NCBI GenBank assembly: GCA_023387815.1
Contig: JAEWHK010000039.1
Span: 1 to 64,000 of the forward strand
Length of the DNA: 64,000 nucleotides
Origin: Pseudomonadota bacterium
GTDB lineage: Bacteria; Pseudomonadota; Gammaproteobacteria; Burkholderiales; Burkholderiaceae_B
Reading direction: 5' to 3'
Made by a program: the position numbers and the translations under genes. Below are positions 7,794 through 16,508 of this stretch, piece after piece (positions within the stretch are counted from its first letter, which is position 1; every line of letters starts with the position of its first letter). The notes under the pieces are model-generated. The model was not told where the DNA came from, ran no database searches, and worked only from the letters and a program-made list of their open reading frames with translations.

Positions 7794-8960
7794 ATGGCAA
7801 GAACAGACAGGGCGTTGTGCCTTGATGATTTCGAGGAAATGGCGCGCCGGCACTTGCCACGTCCGGTTTTTGAATATATCAGAGGAGGCGTGGAAACCAA
7901 CGCTTCTGTTGATGACAATCGCCGGGCCTTTCGGGAATACGCATTCATTCCTCGCGCATTGGTGAATGTCTCGGCAATTGATACCTCATTGACCCTGATG
8001 GGAAATCAGTACAGTTCGCCGGTCGGCATTGCGCCCATGGGCCTGAGTGCGCTCTCTGGCTTTCGTGGTGACCTGGTACAGGCAAAAGCCGCTGCTGACG
8101 CCGGTATCCCCATGATTATGAGTGGCTCGTCCCTGATTCGACTTGAGGAAGTGGCAGAAGCTGCGCCGCAAAGCTGGTTTCAGGCCTATCTGCCGGGAAA
8201 CTCTGACGAGATCACCAAGCTGATTGACCGAGTTGCGCAGGCAGGTTTCGGTACACTGGTCATCACCATTGACACGCCGGTTGCCGCCAACCGGGAGAAC
8301 AATATTCGCGCGGGGTTTTCAACGCCACTGAGACCCTCATTGCGTTTACTGGTTGACGGAATAACGCATCCGCGCTGGGTTTGCGGAACCTTTCTTAAAA
8401 CCTGTCTGAAGCACGGCATGCCGCATTTTGAAAATAACTTCGCAACGCGAGGCGCGCCAATCCTGTCGAAAAACGTACTGCGCGATTATGCCGATCGTGG
8501 TCATATCAGCTGGGACCATTTACGCGCGATCAGGGCGCAATGGAAGGGGCGGCTGGTGATCAAGGGCATACTCAGACGAGAAGATGCTGTCACTGCCATT
8601 TCTTCAGGAGTGGACGGAATCATCGTATCCAATCATGGAGGTCGTCAGCTGGATGGCAGTATTTCGCCCCTGCGTGTACTTCCGGAAATTGCAGATGTGG
8701 CCGGCAACACGCCTGTCATGCTTGACAGTGGCGTGCGCCGGGGCACTGATGTCCTGAAGGCTCTTGCACTGGGCGCACAATGCGTCTTTATTGGTCGTCC
8801 ATTCAATTATGCAACAACAGTGGGCGGCCCGAAAGGCATTGCCAGGGCAATTCAGCTAATCACCAGCGAAATAAAAAGGGATCTTGGTCTGCTGGGAGTC
8901 ACCAATATTAAAGACCTGAATGAGGATTGCCTCAGAAGAATTCCGACAGACACGATTTGA
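7794..8960 (+). CDS. FMN-dependent alpha-hydroxyacid oxidase/dehydrogenase
   Basis: 388 aa, full length for the glycolate oxidase / L-lactate dehydrogenase (LldD) / mandelate dehydrogenase family, which oxidises an L-2-hydroxyacid to a 2-oxoacid. Visible marks are FEYIRGGVETNAS near residue 25, LVITIDTPVAANRENN, the active-site base His in VSNHGGRQLDG near residue 280, and the phosphate-binding DSGVRRGTDVLKALALGA then FIGRPFNYA. There is no signal peptide, so it is cytoplasmic or peripheral at the membrane. It is 17 bases after the receptor gene, in one operon. The specific hydroxyacid is not predictable. Confidence 0.92.
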   Translation: MARTDRALCLDDFEEMARRHLPRPVFEYIRGGVETNASVDDNRRAFREYAFIPRALVNVSAIDTSLTLMGNQYSSPVGIAPMGLSALSGFRGDLVQAKAAADAGIPMIMSGSSLIRLEEVAEAAPQSWFQAYLPGNSDEITKLIDRVAQAGFGTLVITIDTPVAANRENNIRAGFSTPLRPSLRLLVDGITHPRWVCGTFLKTCLKHGMPHFENNFATRGAPILSKNVLRDYADRGHISWDHLRAIRAQWKGRLVIKGILRREDAVTAISSGVDGIIVSNHGGRQLDGSISPLRVLPEIADVAGNTPVMLDSGVRRGTDVLKALALGAQCVFIGRPFNYATTVGGPKGIARAIQLITSEIKRDLGLLGVTNIKDLNEDCLRRIPTDTI

Positions 8961-9025
8961 GACGAATGTTGACTTGACGCCGCAAGGGTGCAGTCATACA
9001 GTTCAATTTTCAGGGGAGACAAATC

Positions 9026-10435
9026 GTGCAATCACAAATGCAATTTTCTGTGGCAGCAAAGCCGCTGGCCGCGAGTACGGTAAATAATCGTTCGGTGAGT
9101 AAGGCGTCATTCACGATGCGCCTGGGCACAACGTGTTTTACCGGACGCCTGTTGCTGGGCGTCACGGCTGCATGTGCCATGAGTCTGGCCGGGGCTCAGC
9201 AGGCGGACGTTAAAACAGCGCTTACATCACTCAATAGCGCCGAGCCAGTTCGTCAACTCATGGCGTCAATCAAGGCAGACCACGACAGAACCATTGAGGA
9301 ACTGCGCACAATTACTGAAATTGAAGCACCGCCGTTCAAGGAAAAGACACGCGCAGAGCATGTGCTCAAACGCTTCAAGGAACTTGGCCTTGCCGATGCA
9401 ACAATGGATGAAACCGGAAATGTAATAGGCATCAGAAAAGGGAAGGGCGGCGGACCGCTGCTGCTGGTATCGGCTCACCTCGATACCGTCTTTCCGGAAG
9501 GTACCAATGTCAAAGTCAGGAAAGAAGGTGGCAGGCTGCTGGCACCTGGCATTGGCGATGATACGCGCGGCATTTCAGTGATTTTGTCATGGATCAAGGC
9601 GCTGAATGAGCAGAAGATCAATACGGTCGGCGATATCATGTTTGTGGCAAATACCGGTGAAGAAGGTCTGGGCGATTTGCGTGGCATGAAAGCCCTGTTC
9701 AAGGAACACAAGAACATTGATGGCATGGTTGGTCTTGAACCTGGAGAAGGTGACAAAGTGCTGACTCAAGGCACGGGCAGTCATCGTTATGAAGTGTCAT
9801 TCAAAGGACCTGGCGGACACAGCTTCGGTGCTTTTGGAAAGGTACCCAGCGCGATTCATGCAATGGGCCGGGCGATCGCACATATCGGCGATGTTCAGGT
9901 TCCCACCGACCCGAAAACAACCTTCACGGTCGGAACGGTAGGTGGTGGCACGTCAGTCAACTCTATTGCCGGAGATGCGAAAATGGCCGTGGACATCCGG
10001 TCCAATCAGACGGACGCACTGCTTGATGCCGAACGTAATATCATGAGTGCCATTGACAAAGGCGTGCAGGAAGAGAATGAGCGCTGGAAAGCAGATGGCA
10101 AAATTGTCTCCGATGCGAAGCTGATCGGCGATCGGCCCGCTGGCACGACGCCGAAAGATAGTCCAATTGTCATGGCCGCACTGGAATCCATTGCATTGGC
10201 GGGTGGCAAAGGTGAGACACGCGCAGGCAGTACCGATGCCAATGTGCCCATGAGCCTGAATATCCCGGCAATTATTCTGGGTAGCGGCGGCAAATCCGGC
10301 GGCTCGCATTCGCTGGAGGAATGGTTTGATCCGACTGATGCCTGGAAAGGATCCCAGGTCAGCTTCACTACTGTACTTTCACTGGTTGGAGTGGACGGCG
10401 TGAGCGAGCCGATTCTGAAGGCTGGCGCGAACTGA
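9026..10435 (+). CDS. exported M20-family metallopeptidase
   Basis: 469 aa from a GTG preceded by GGGGAG; an ATG at 9116 would start directly on a clean signal peptide (MRLGTTCFTGRLLLG ... LAGA). This is an M20 (ArgE/DapE/CPG2-type) zinc hydrolase. His151 and Asp153 (SAHLDTVFP), bridging Asp178 (GIGDDTRG), Glu212-Glu213 (NTGEEGLGD), Glu238 (LEPGEGD) and a late His in SGGSHSLEEW form the two-metal site, and a dimerisation domain lies between about 250 and 360. It likely hydrolyses a peptide or N-acyl amino acid in the periplasm. It follows the oxidase after 65 bases, possibly in the same transcript. Confidence 0.88.
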   Translation: MQSQMQFSVAAKPLAASTVNNRSVSKASFTMRLGTTCFTGRLLLGVTAACAMSLAGAQQADVKTALTSLNSAEPVRQLMASIKADHDRTIEELRTITEIEAPPFKEKTRAEHVLKRFKELGLADATMDETGNVIGIRKGKGGGPLLLVSAHLDTVFPEGTNVKVRKEGGRLLAPGIGDDTRGISVILSWIKALNEQKINTVGDIMFVANTGEEGLGDLRGMKALFKEHKNIDGMVGLEPGEGDKVLTQGTGSHRYEVSFKGPGGHSFGAFGKVPSAIHAMGRAIAHIGDVQVPTDPKTTFTVGTVGGGTSVNSIAGDAKMAVDIRSNQTDALLDAERNIMSAIDKGVQEENERWKADGKIVSDAKLIGDRPAGTTPKDSPIVMAALESIALAGGKGETRAGSTDANVPMSLNIPAIILGSGGKSGGSHSLEEWFDPTDAWKGSQVSFTTVLSLVGVDGVSEPILKAGAN

Positions 10436-10446
10436 CAGCAAGACAG

Positions 10447-10473
10447 GCCTGCGGTGGCGATATGACCGCAGGC
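10447..10473 (+). terminator. strong hairpin after the M20 peptidase gene
   Basis: GCCTGCGGT (10447-10455) pairs perfectly with ACCGCAGGC (10465-10473) over a nine-base loop, 12 bases after the peptidase stop, followed by TTT. It probably ends the 5.0-10.4 kb transcript. Confidence 0.7.
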
Positions 10474-10619
10474 TTTGCCTGAACCGGTATCAGCCTGCCT
10501 ATGCAAATGATCCTGCATACCACGGCAGGTTACGACAGGTCGGCTGATCGCGGAAATCGGGGGAATGTTTTCCTTTTCGCATACAATAATGAAACAGCGG
10601 CAGCGATGGGAGGCAGCGG

Positions 10620-11222
10620 ATGCCGATCTTTGAATACGGCGACACGGAACTGAACTGGCTTAAAAAACGCGATAAGCGCCTGGCTGAAGCGATCGAACGC
10701 ATCGGCCTGATAGAGCGTGAGACCATACCTGATCTTTTTGCCGCCCTGATTCGATACATCACTGAACAGCAGATATCTGTTGCCGCAGCTCGCACGGTTA
10801 ATGCCCGTCTATTGCAACTGTGTGCAGGGCAAATGACACCGGAAGCGCTGCTGACAGTAGAGCCTACAGAATTACAGCGTTGCGGTACCAGTATGCGCAA
10901 AGTTGAATATATGCGCGGCGTGGCGCTGGCCGTGCAAAGCGGGCATCTTGATCTGGATGCAATCAACCAGATGAGCAATGAAGATGTGGTTCGTACACTT
11001 TCCAGTCTGAAAGGAATTGGCGTGTGGACTGCAGAAATGCTGATGATCTTTTCCCTGGGCCGACCCGACGTTCTCAGTTGGGGAGATCTGGCGATACAGC
11101 GCGGCATCATGCGACTTTACAAACATAAAACTCTGCCGCGCGAACGTTTTGAACGTTACCGGCGCCGTTATTCACCATACGGGAGCACCGCGTCCCTGTA
11201 CCTTTGGGCGTTGAGCAAATAG
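10620..11222 (+). CDS. AlkA-like DNA-3-methyladenine glycosylase (HhH-GPD)
   Basis: 200 aa, the compact HhH-GPD form without the AlkA N-terminal domain. The helix-hairpin-helix is LSSLKGIGVWTAEML (about 128-141), and the catalytic Asp is Asp156 in SWGDLAIQRG; EQQISVAAA is the usual first helix pattern. It excises alkylated purines in base-excision repair. GGGAGG lies just upstream of the ATG. It sits alone between the terminator hairpin and the second RraA gene and looks unrelated to the catabolic genes around it. Confidence 0.9.
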   Translation: MPIFEYGDTELNWLKKRDKRLAEAIERIGLIERETIPDLFAALIRYITEQQISVAAARTVNARLLQLCAGQMTPEALLTVEPTELQRCGTSMRKVEYMRGVALAVQSGHLDLDAINQMSNEDVVRTLSSLKGIGVWTAEMLMIFSLGRPDVLSWGDLAIQRGIMRLYKHKTLPRERFERYRRRYSPYGSTASLYLWALSK

Positions 11223-11271
11223 GATTCGGGAAAAACAATAAAGACATATTGACCAGCACAGGAGGAATGTC

Positions 11272-11940
11272 ATGCATCAGGAGCAGTTTGATTTTGAAGA
11301 TCTGAAAAACAAACTTTATTCGGCGGTTCTGTCAGATGTCCTGGACAGTATGGGATACCGCGATCAGGCCATGCTGCCATTTATTCGGCCTTTATCAGAA
11401 GACGACATTATTTTCGGCCGGGCGCGTACTGGCTATTTCATGAATACATTTTCTGTGTCACCAGGAGAAAATCCTTATGAACACGAGATCGCACTGATCG
11501 ATGACCTGAAGCCGAACGATGTTGCGGTGCTTGGATGCGATGGTCCTACAACTCGCATTGCACCGTGGGGCGAGCTGTTAAGCACCGCTTCGCGTCACCG
11601 CGGGGCTGTCGGTTGTGTGACCGATGGCCTGGTGCGGGATATCAAATTTATCCGCAAGCTGAAGTTTCCTGTCTTTCACGGAGGAGTCGGACCGCTGGAT
11701 TCGCAGGGCAGGGGAAAGATGATGAATTATGACCTGCCTATTCAATGCGGCGGGGTGACCGTACGTAGTCAGGATCTGGTATTTGCGGATGCCGATGGTG
11801 TTGTCGTCATTCCACTTGAAATAGCGGCAGAGGTAATTGAAAAATCACTGCAGAAGGTACAGAGTGAGAATCACACTCGCGAAGAGCTTGCCAATGGGCT
11901 TTTGCTCGGTGATGTTTATAAAAAATACGGCGTGTTGTAG
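11272..11940 (+). CDS. RraA-family lyase, second copy
   Basis: 222 aa with AGGAGG seven bases before the ATG. Same family as the gene at 5005 but clearly divergent: LYSAVLSDVLDSMGYRD at the start, GELLSTASRHRGAVGCVTDG, the Arg-Asp pair in GLVRDIKFI, and FADADGVVVIP. Catalytic RraA proteins are metal-dependent aldolases or decarboxylases for branched hydroxy-oxo-diacids. It is followed by a Bug receptor, as the first copy is followed by one after the dehydrogenase. The two copies may act on different substrates; neither can be assigned from sequence alone. Confidence 0.85.
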   Translation: MHQEQFDFEDLKNKLYSAVLSDVLDSMGYRDQAMLPFIRPLSEDDIIFGRARTGYFMNTFSVSPGENPYEHEIALIDDLKPNDVAVLGCDGPTTRIAPWGELLSTASRHRGAVGCVTDGLVRDIKFIRKLKFPVFHGGVGPLDSQGRGKMMNYDLPIQCGGVTVRSQDLVFADADGVVVIPLEIAAEVIEKSLQKVQSENHTREELANGLLLGDVYKKYGVL

Positions 11941-12094
11941 CTTCCCGTTAAGTCAGTTTCAATTGGATCAGTCATATTGACTAATGACATAAGCAGTCAA
12001 TAAGCCATCAACAAACCATAAAAGGCCATAAAGCTAAACTATTGCATGTTCGCGGTATCTGGTTTACTCTTGCGCTATTAAGAGGAGACATGCA

Positions 12095-13063
12095 ATGAAA
12101 AGAATAAACGCCATTCTTGGCAGCGTCGTGGTGCTGGCCTTCTCGGCTATTTCGGCGGCGCAGGCGGCCGATTATCCGTCCAAGCCTGTTGTACTGATCA
12201 ATCCGTATGCGGCAGGTGGCCCTTCAGATGTACTGGCACGCAAACTGGCCGAAGAATTGCGTAGCGAACTTAAATCAGCTGTGATCGTAGAAAACAAACC
12301 CGGCGCTGCAGCGGCACTGGGTACGGCTTATGTTTCCAATGCACGGGCTGATGGTTATACCTTATTGATGGGAACATCGGCAGGGCACGTGGTCACGCCT
12401 TTACTGCAGAAAGTTGCATACAACGGCGTAGGAGATTTCAGCTTTATTGGCATTGTGGCCCGTCAGTCAAATGTATTGGTGGTCAATCGCGATCTGAAAA
12501 TCAACAGCGTCAAAGAATTGATCGACTATGCCCAGAAACATCCCGGACAGTTGAACTTCGGATCGGCAGGGACGGGCGGGGCGACGCATCTTAGTGGAGA
12601 ACAATTCAAACGTAAAACCGGTGTGAACATCGTGCATGTACCTTATTCCGGAGCGGCACCTGCGCTTACTGATTTGCTGGGCGGTCAGGTGCAACTGGGC
12701 TTTCTGAACTTGTCGGCGTGCCTGCCTTATATTAAGGACGGGCGCGTGAAGGCACTGGCTTACGGAGCGAAAAAACGTTCGCCATTGCTACCCGAAGTAC
12801 CTACATTGGAAGAAGTCGGTGTGCACGATGCCGAGGTCGCCACCTGGTATAGTCTTGCAGCGCCCAAAGAGACGCCGGCACCGATTATCGACAAACTGAA
12901 CAAGGCATTGCTGGTCATTGATCAGAAGCCCGATTACCGGCAGTTTCTGGGACAGCTTGACGGTGAAATTCTGGCATTAACGCCGTCACAGACTCTTGAC
13001 TTTGTTAAGCAGGACCAGACCGCCATGCAGGATCTGTTGAAGGCGATTGGTACCCCAAAATGA
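12095..13063 (+). CDS. Bug/TctC-family solute receptor
   Basis: 322 aa with AAGAGGAGAC before the ATG and a signal peptide ending AQA. Motifs are YPSKPVVLINPYAAGGPSD, VIVENKPGAAAALG, VHVPYSGAAPALTDLLGGQV and the late APKETPAPIIDK. Downstream of the second RraA gene by 154 bases, so it may have its own promoter. It faces the arsB-type gene convergently with only 15 bases between stops. Ligand unknown, probably a carboxylate. Confidence 0.92.
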   Translation: MKRINAILGSVVVLAFSAISAAQAADYPSKPVVLINPYAAGGPSDVLARKLAEELRSELKSAVIVENKPGAAAALGTAYVSNARADGYTLLMGTSAGHVVTPLLQKVAYNGVGDFSFIGIVARQSNVLVVNRDLKINSVKELIDYAQKHPGQLNFGSAGTGGATHLSGEQFKRKTGVNIVHVPYSGAAPALTDLLGGQVQLGFLNLSACLPYIKDGRVKALAYGAKKRSPLLPEVPTLEEVGVHDAEVATWYSLAAPKETPAPIIDKLNKALLVIDQKPDYRQFLGQLDGEILALTPSQTLDFVKQDQTAMQDLLKAIGTPK

Positions 13064-13078
13064 CGTCGATTGCGCGCG

Positions 13079-14365
13079 CTAGCCTAATTGCAAACGCAAT
13101 ACGAGTGCAGCCAGGGTGATCAACAAAACGGGCAGTGTCAGCACAATACCCACTTTGAAATAATAGCCCCAGCTGATTCTGACACCTTTACGCGCAAGCA
13201 CATGCAGCCAGAGCAGGGTGGCCAGACTTCCCACCGGAGTGATTTTCGGTCCGAGATCACTTCCTATCACATTGGCATAGATCATGGCATCGCGAATTAC
13301 ACCCGTACTATGCGTTGCCTCTATAGACAACGCGCCAATCAGGACGGTGGGAAGATTATTCATGACGGATGAAAGCAGGGCAGTGACGACTCCGGTTCCT
13401 ACCGTTGCTGCCCAGATGCCCTGCCGAGCCAGTTCATCCAGCACGGAAGTAATATAGTCTGTCAGGCCGGCGTTACGTAGCCCGTAGACGACCAGATACA
13501 TACCCAGGGAGAAAAAAACAATCGACCAGGGTGCATTCTTCAGAACTTTTCGGGTGCGGATCACATGTCCGGAGCCTGCAACAAGCCATAGAATGAGCGC
13601 ACCTGCCGATGCAATAATGCTTACCGGAACACCCGTGTCTTCAAGCAGAAAAAAACCAGCCAAAAGCATGGCCAGTACCAGCCAGCCAGTGACAAACGTA
13701 CGCCGATCACGAATGGCGCTGGCGGGTTCTTTGAGTGCCGATTCGTCGAAAGTCTGAGGAATATCCTTGCGGAAATAAATCAGCAGCACCAGCAGCGTTG
13801 CAACCACAGAAACGACATTGACCGGAACCATAACCTGGGCATAACGTGCGAAACTGATATCAAAATAGTCAGCTGACACAATATTGACCAGATTTGATAC
13901 GATCAGAGGCAGACTGGCCGTATCGGCGATAAAACCGGCAGCCATCACAAATGCAAGCGTTGTTGCCTGGCCAAATCCCAGGGCCATCAGCATGGCCATC
14001 ACAATTGGCGTCAGAATCAGGGCTGCGCCATCATTGGCAAACAAGGCGGATACTGCAGCCCCTAATAAGACCACCAGAACGAACAGTCGATGGCCACGGG
14101 CTTTGCCCCAGCGAGCCACATGCAAGGCAGACCACTCAAAAAATCCTGCTTCGTCCAGCAACAGGCTGATAATGATGATTGCGATAAAGGTTGCCGTTGC
14201 GTTCCAGATGATATGCCATACGGTTGGAATATCCGATAAATGGATGGCGCCAGTCAACAATGCCAGTCCTGCACCGGCCATCGCACTCCAGCCGACACCC
14301 AGTCCGCGTGGTTGCCAGATCACCAGAATCATGGTCAGGATGAAAATTAAGGCAGCAATCAGCAT
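13079..14365 (-). CDS. arsB: ArsB/NhaD-superfamily (ion transporter) membrane protein
   Basis: 428 aa, the usual length of ArsB, with 11-12 membrane segments. The N-terminal VIWQPRGLGVGWSAMAGAGL, LFANDGAALILTPIV, and the late SVMNNLPTVLIGALSI and GSDLGPKITPVGSLATLLW blocks match the ArsB arsenite efflux pump as I remember it. There is no arsR, arsC or arsH nearby, so it could be a related IT-superfamily carrier for another anion. Both flanking genes are catabolic or regulatory, which leaves the arsenic role open. Gene symbol by family similarity. Confidence 0.8.
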   Translation of the reverse strand: MLIAALIFILTMILVIWQPRGLGVGWSAMAGAGLALLTGAIHLSDIPTVWHIIWNATATFIAIIIISLLLDEAGFFEWSALHVARWGKARGHRLFVLVVLLGAAVSALFANDGAALILTPIVMAMLMALGFGQATTLAFVMAAGFIADTASLPLIVSNLVNIVSADYFDISFARYAQVMVPVNVVSVVATLLVLLIYFRKDIPQTFDESALKEPASAIRDRRTFVTGWLVLAMLLAGFFLLEDTGVPVSIIASAGALILWLVAGSGHVIRTRKVLKNAPWSIVFFSLGMYLVVYGLRNAGLTDYITSVLDELARQGIWAATVGTGVVTALLSSVMNNLPTVLIGALSIEATHSTGVIRDAMIYANVIGSDLGPKITPVGSLATLLWLHVLARKGVRISWGYYFKVGIVLTLPVLLITLAALVLRLQLG

Positions 14366-14672
14366 GTGCAGGCTCGTGATGAATTCGGGATTCAGGCAAG
14401 ACAGTAAGATGCTGGATTTTACTTCAAGTGAAATACTGGCAGTGAAGGTCGGAACGAACGTGAATTTTTGCCAGAATAGCCGTCTTTCTGGATATCTAAA
14501 ATACGCATAATATATATTATGTAAAGTTAAATATTTAGGTGGATCTCTTCGTTTAAGAATACAAACCTTTTTACCTGTATGCGCTCATTTCGACCAATAC
14601 CAATTCTGCACGCTGTTATTCACTTCTCAGCTTCCAAAAAGTTTCGCTAAACGTTCACCCGCGCAGAATTTC
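14366..14672. other. intergenic region upstream of the arsB-like gene
   Basis: 307 bases, AT-rich in the middle (ATAATATATATTAT near 14508-14521), between the stop of the LysR gene and the start of the arsB-like gene, both on the minus strand. The AT-rich core is a plausible promoter or regulator-binding region for the transporter. No ORF, tRNA or clear terminator hairpin was recognised. Confidence 0.5.
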
Positions 14673-15587
14673 TTAAGTCTGACGTGTCTCTGCTACCTGA
14701 GGATCGTTCAATAGAATATCTGAAAACTGTCGAATCAAATTATACTGATCACCCGATTCCACGCGCCGCACCAGATGTAATGTTCTTTCCGCCCAGGGAT
14801 CAGTCATAGGCAGCGCTATCAGCTTTCCCTGTACGTTGGCTCTTCCAGCAATGCTGGCCGGCACAATACCGACGCCTACGCCTGCCTCAATCATATAAAG
14901 TGTCGAATCGAAATTATGCACATGGACCCGCACTTTCATCGTTTTACCGGCCAAACGCGCCTGATTGGACAGAAACAGGAAATTGCTGCTTTCACGTTGC
15001 ATGGAAACAAGATCGTGATCCAGAATCTCTTCAAACGACGTCTGCGAAGCTCTTGCCAAAGGATGGTTGGGCGGCGTCATGCAGACCAGCCGGTCTTTCG
15101 CATATAGCAGTCGCTCAAGACTGGGCAGCGGATCCAGATCTGCGCCTATCCCGATGTCGGCCACACCTTCTTTGATCGCACCGCTGATTTTAAGGCTTTC
15201 ATGCTCTTTAAGGTCGACATTGATGCCGGTATTGCCTGTCAGAAACCTGGCTAAACTTGGGATCAGAAAGCCATTGAGCGAGCTGCTGTTGGCCAACACC
15301 CTGAGGGAGCCACGCAAGTTGCTGGAATAGTCACTGAGCTCGGCATGCATGGTTTCGACCCCTGCCAGCAATTTTTTTGCGTGGCGTGTCAGGACTTCTC
15401 CTGCAGGGGTTGGCGTCATGCCTTTTGACGTACGCAGGAATAGTTCGCTACCCACCGTGTACTCGAGATTTTTCAATCGATAACTGGCAGCCGATGCGGT
15501 CATATGCATGGTGGCAGCTCCGGCCGACAGGTTTTGGGCCTGCACGATCGCAAGAAAAAGCTTCAGGTCTTTCAGGTCGTAGCGCAA
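14673..15587 (-). CDS. LysR-family transcriptional regulator (TTG start)
   Basis: 304 aa starting at TTG (LRYDLKDLKLFLAIV as decoded with initiator Met), with AGGGAA seven bases upstream. Helix-turn-helix at about 15-55 (LSAGAATMHMTASAASYRLK). The C-terminal effector domain carries VKEGVADIGIGADL-like lobes and IEAGVGVGIVPASI. It lies 125 bases downstream of the CoA-transferase/receptor/enoyl-CoA hydratase operon on the same strand and also upstream of arsB, so either may be its target. Confidence 0.9.
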   Translation of the reverse strand: MRYDLKDLKLFLAIVQAQNLSAGAATMHMTASAASYRLKNLEYTVGSELFLRTSKGMTPTPAGEVLTRHAKKLLAGVETMHAELSDYSSNLRGSLRVLANSSSLNGFLIPSLARFLTGNTGINVDLKEHESLKISGAIKEGVADIGIGADLDPLPSLERLLYAKDRLVCMTPPNHPLARASQTSFEEILDHDLVSMQRESSNFLFLSNQARLAGKTMKVRVHVHNFDSTLYMIEAGVGVGIVPASIAGRANVQGKLIALPMTDPWAERTLHLVRRVESGDQYNLIRQFSDILLNDPQVAETRQT

Positions 15588-15712
15588 GATTTAGTTCCCT
15601 GTGATTGTTACACCATTTGCATAACGAATCATAGACCGTTTTCTAGCGCGCGTTTTGAAAGTCACTGTTTACTGAGCGATGTATTCAGTGACTTCAAATT
15701 TCAACAGTCGTA

Positions 15713-16501
15713 TTATTGGCCGGGTTTTTGTTTCGCATTCAGAAATTCAGCCATGTATTTTTGCGGCTCACCCGTATTGAAGGCCAACGCAAATTCACGT
15801 ACTCCATTCAATATGGAGGTTTCCAACGGCTCGTTCTCCCATTCGCGAAGCAAACGCTTCTGTTGGGCCAGAGCCGCAGGCCCCAATTCAGTCATCATGC
15901 TGGCAACCCGAGTGATCTCCTCATCCAATTGAGCCAAGGGGACAACACTGTCAAACAACCCCCAACTTAGAGCCTTGTCAGCCTCAACAATCTCTCCGGT
16001 CAGCAGCATCCAGTTCGAACGCGCCGTGCCGATCAGGCGTGGAAGCAATGCAGCCTGGATAATGGATGGAATGCCTACCTTCACCTCGGGCATACCCATC
16101 CTGGCCTCATCGGCGCCAACTCGAAAGTCGCAGGCCAGGGCAAGCTCCATGCCGCCACCCAGGCACCAGCCTGGAATACGCGCGATCACCGGCTTGGGCA
16201 GCAGACGCACTGCATCGGAAAGCTTGCGCAGACCATCGATGAAGGCTTCTGCACGCTGCATGTCGAAGTGAGCCATTTCTTTGATATCGGCGCCGGCGAT
16301 GAAGGCCCGATCTCCATCGCCCCGAATGACCAGCACACGGATATCATCGCGATCAGCAATATGCGCTAGTGCGTCGGTCAGAGCGTGGATGACAGGCGTG
16401 CCCAGGATATTCAATTTTCCGGCATTCTGTATGCACATCGTTCCTATGCCGCGCTCATCAACGGACAGTTCGGCGTGTTCAGACCAGGCGTAAGTATTCA
16501 T
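15713..16501 (-). CDS. enoyl-CoA hydratase/isomerase family protein
   Basis: 262 aa from MNTYAWSEHAELSVDE, with GAGGGAAAT before the ATG. Crotonase fold: the oxyanion-hole segments are FIAGADIKEM near residue 68 and GWCLGGGMELALACD near 110, and MPEVKVGIPSIIQ near 142 carries the Glu position used by hydratases. It likely hydrates or otherwise processes an acyl-CoA made by the CoA-transferase two genes upstream. Gap to the receptor gene is only 7 bases, so it is part of that operon. Substrate chain or ring type is unknown. Confidence 0.9.
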   Translation of the reverse strand: MNTYAWSEHAELSVDERGIGTMCIQNAGKLNILGTPVIHALTDALAHIADRDDIRVLVIRGDGDRAFIAGADIKEMAHFDMQRAEAFIDGLRKLSDAVRLLPKPVIARIPGWCLGGGMELALACDFRVGADEARMGMPEVKVGIPSIIQAALLPRLIGTARSNWMLLTGEIVEADKALSWGLFDSVVPLAQLDEEITRVASMMTELGPAALAQQKRLLREWENEPLETSILNGVREFALAFNTGEPQKYMAEFLNAKQKPGQ

Positions 16502-16508
16502 ATTTCCC

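Noticed and set aside
6751..7860. Long open frame (369 codons) on the minus strand opposite the Bug receptor at 6802
   Set aside because: It is antisense to a clear receptor gene with a good ribosome site, has no recognisable domain, and has the composition of a shadow frame.
13079..14365. Calling an arsenic resistance operon
   Set aside because: No arsR, arsC, arsH or acr3 gene is present; only one ArsB-like carrier is seen.
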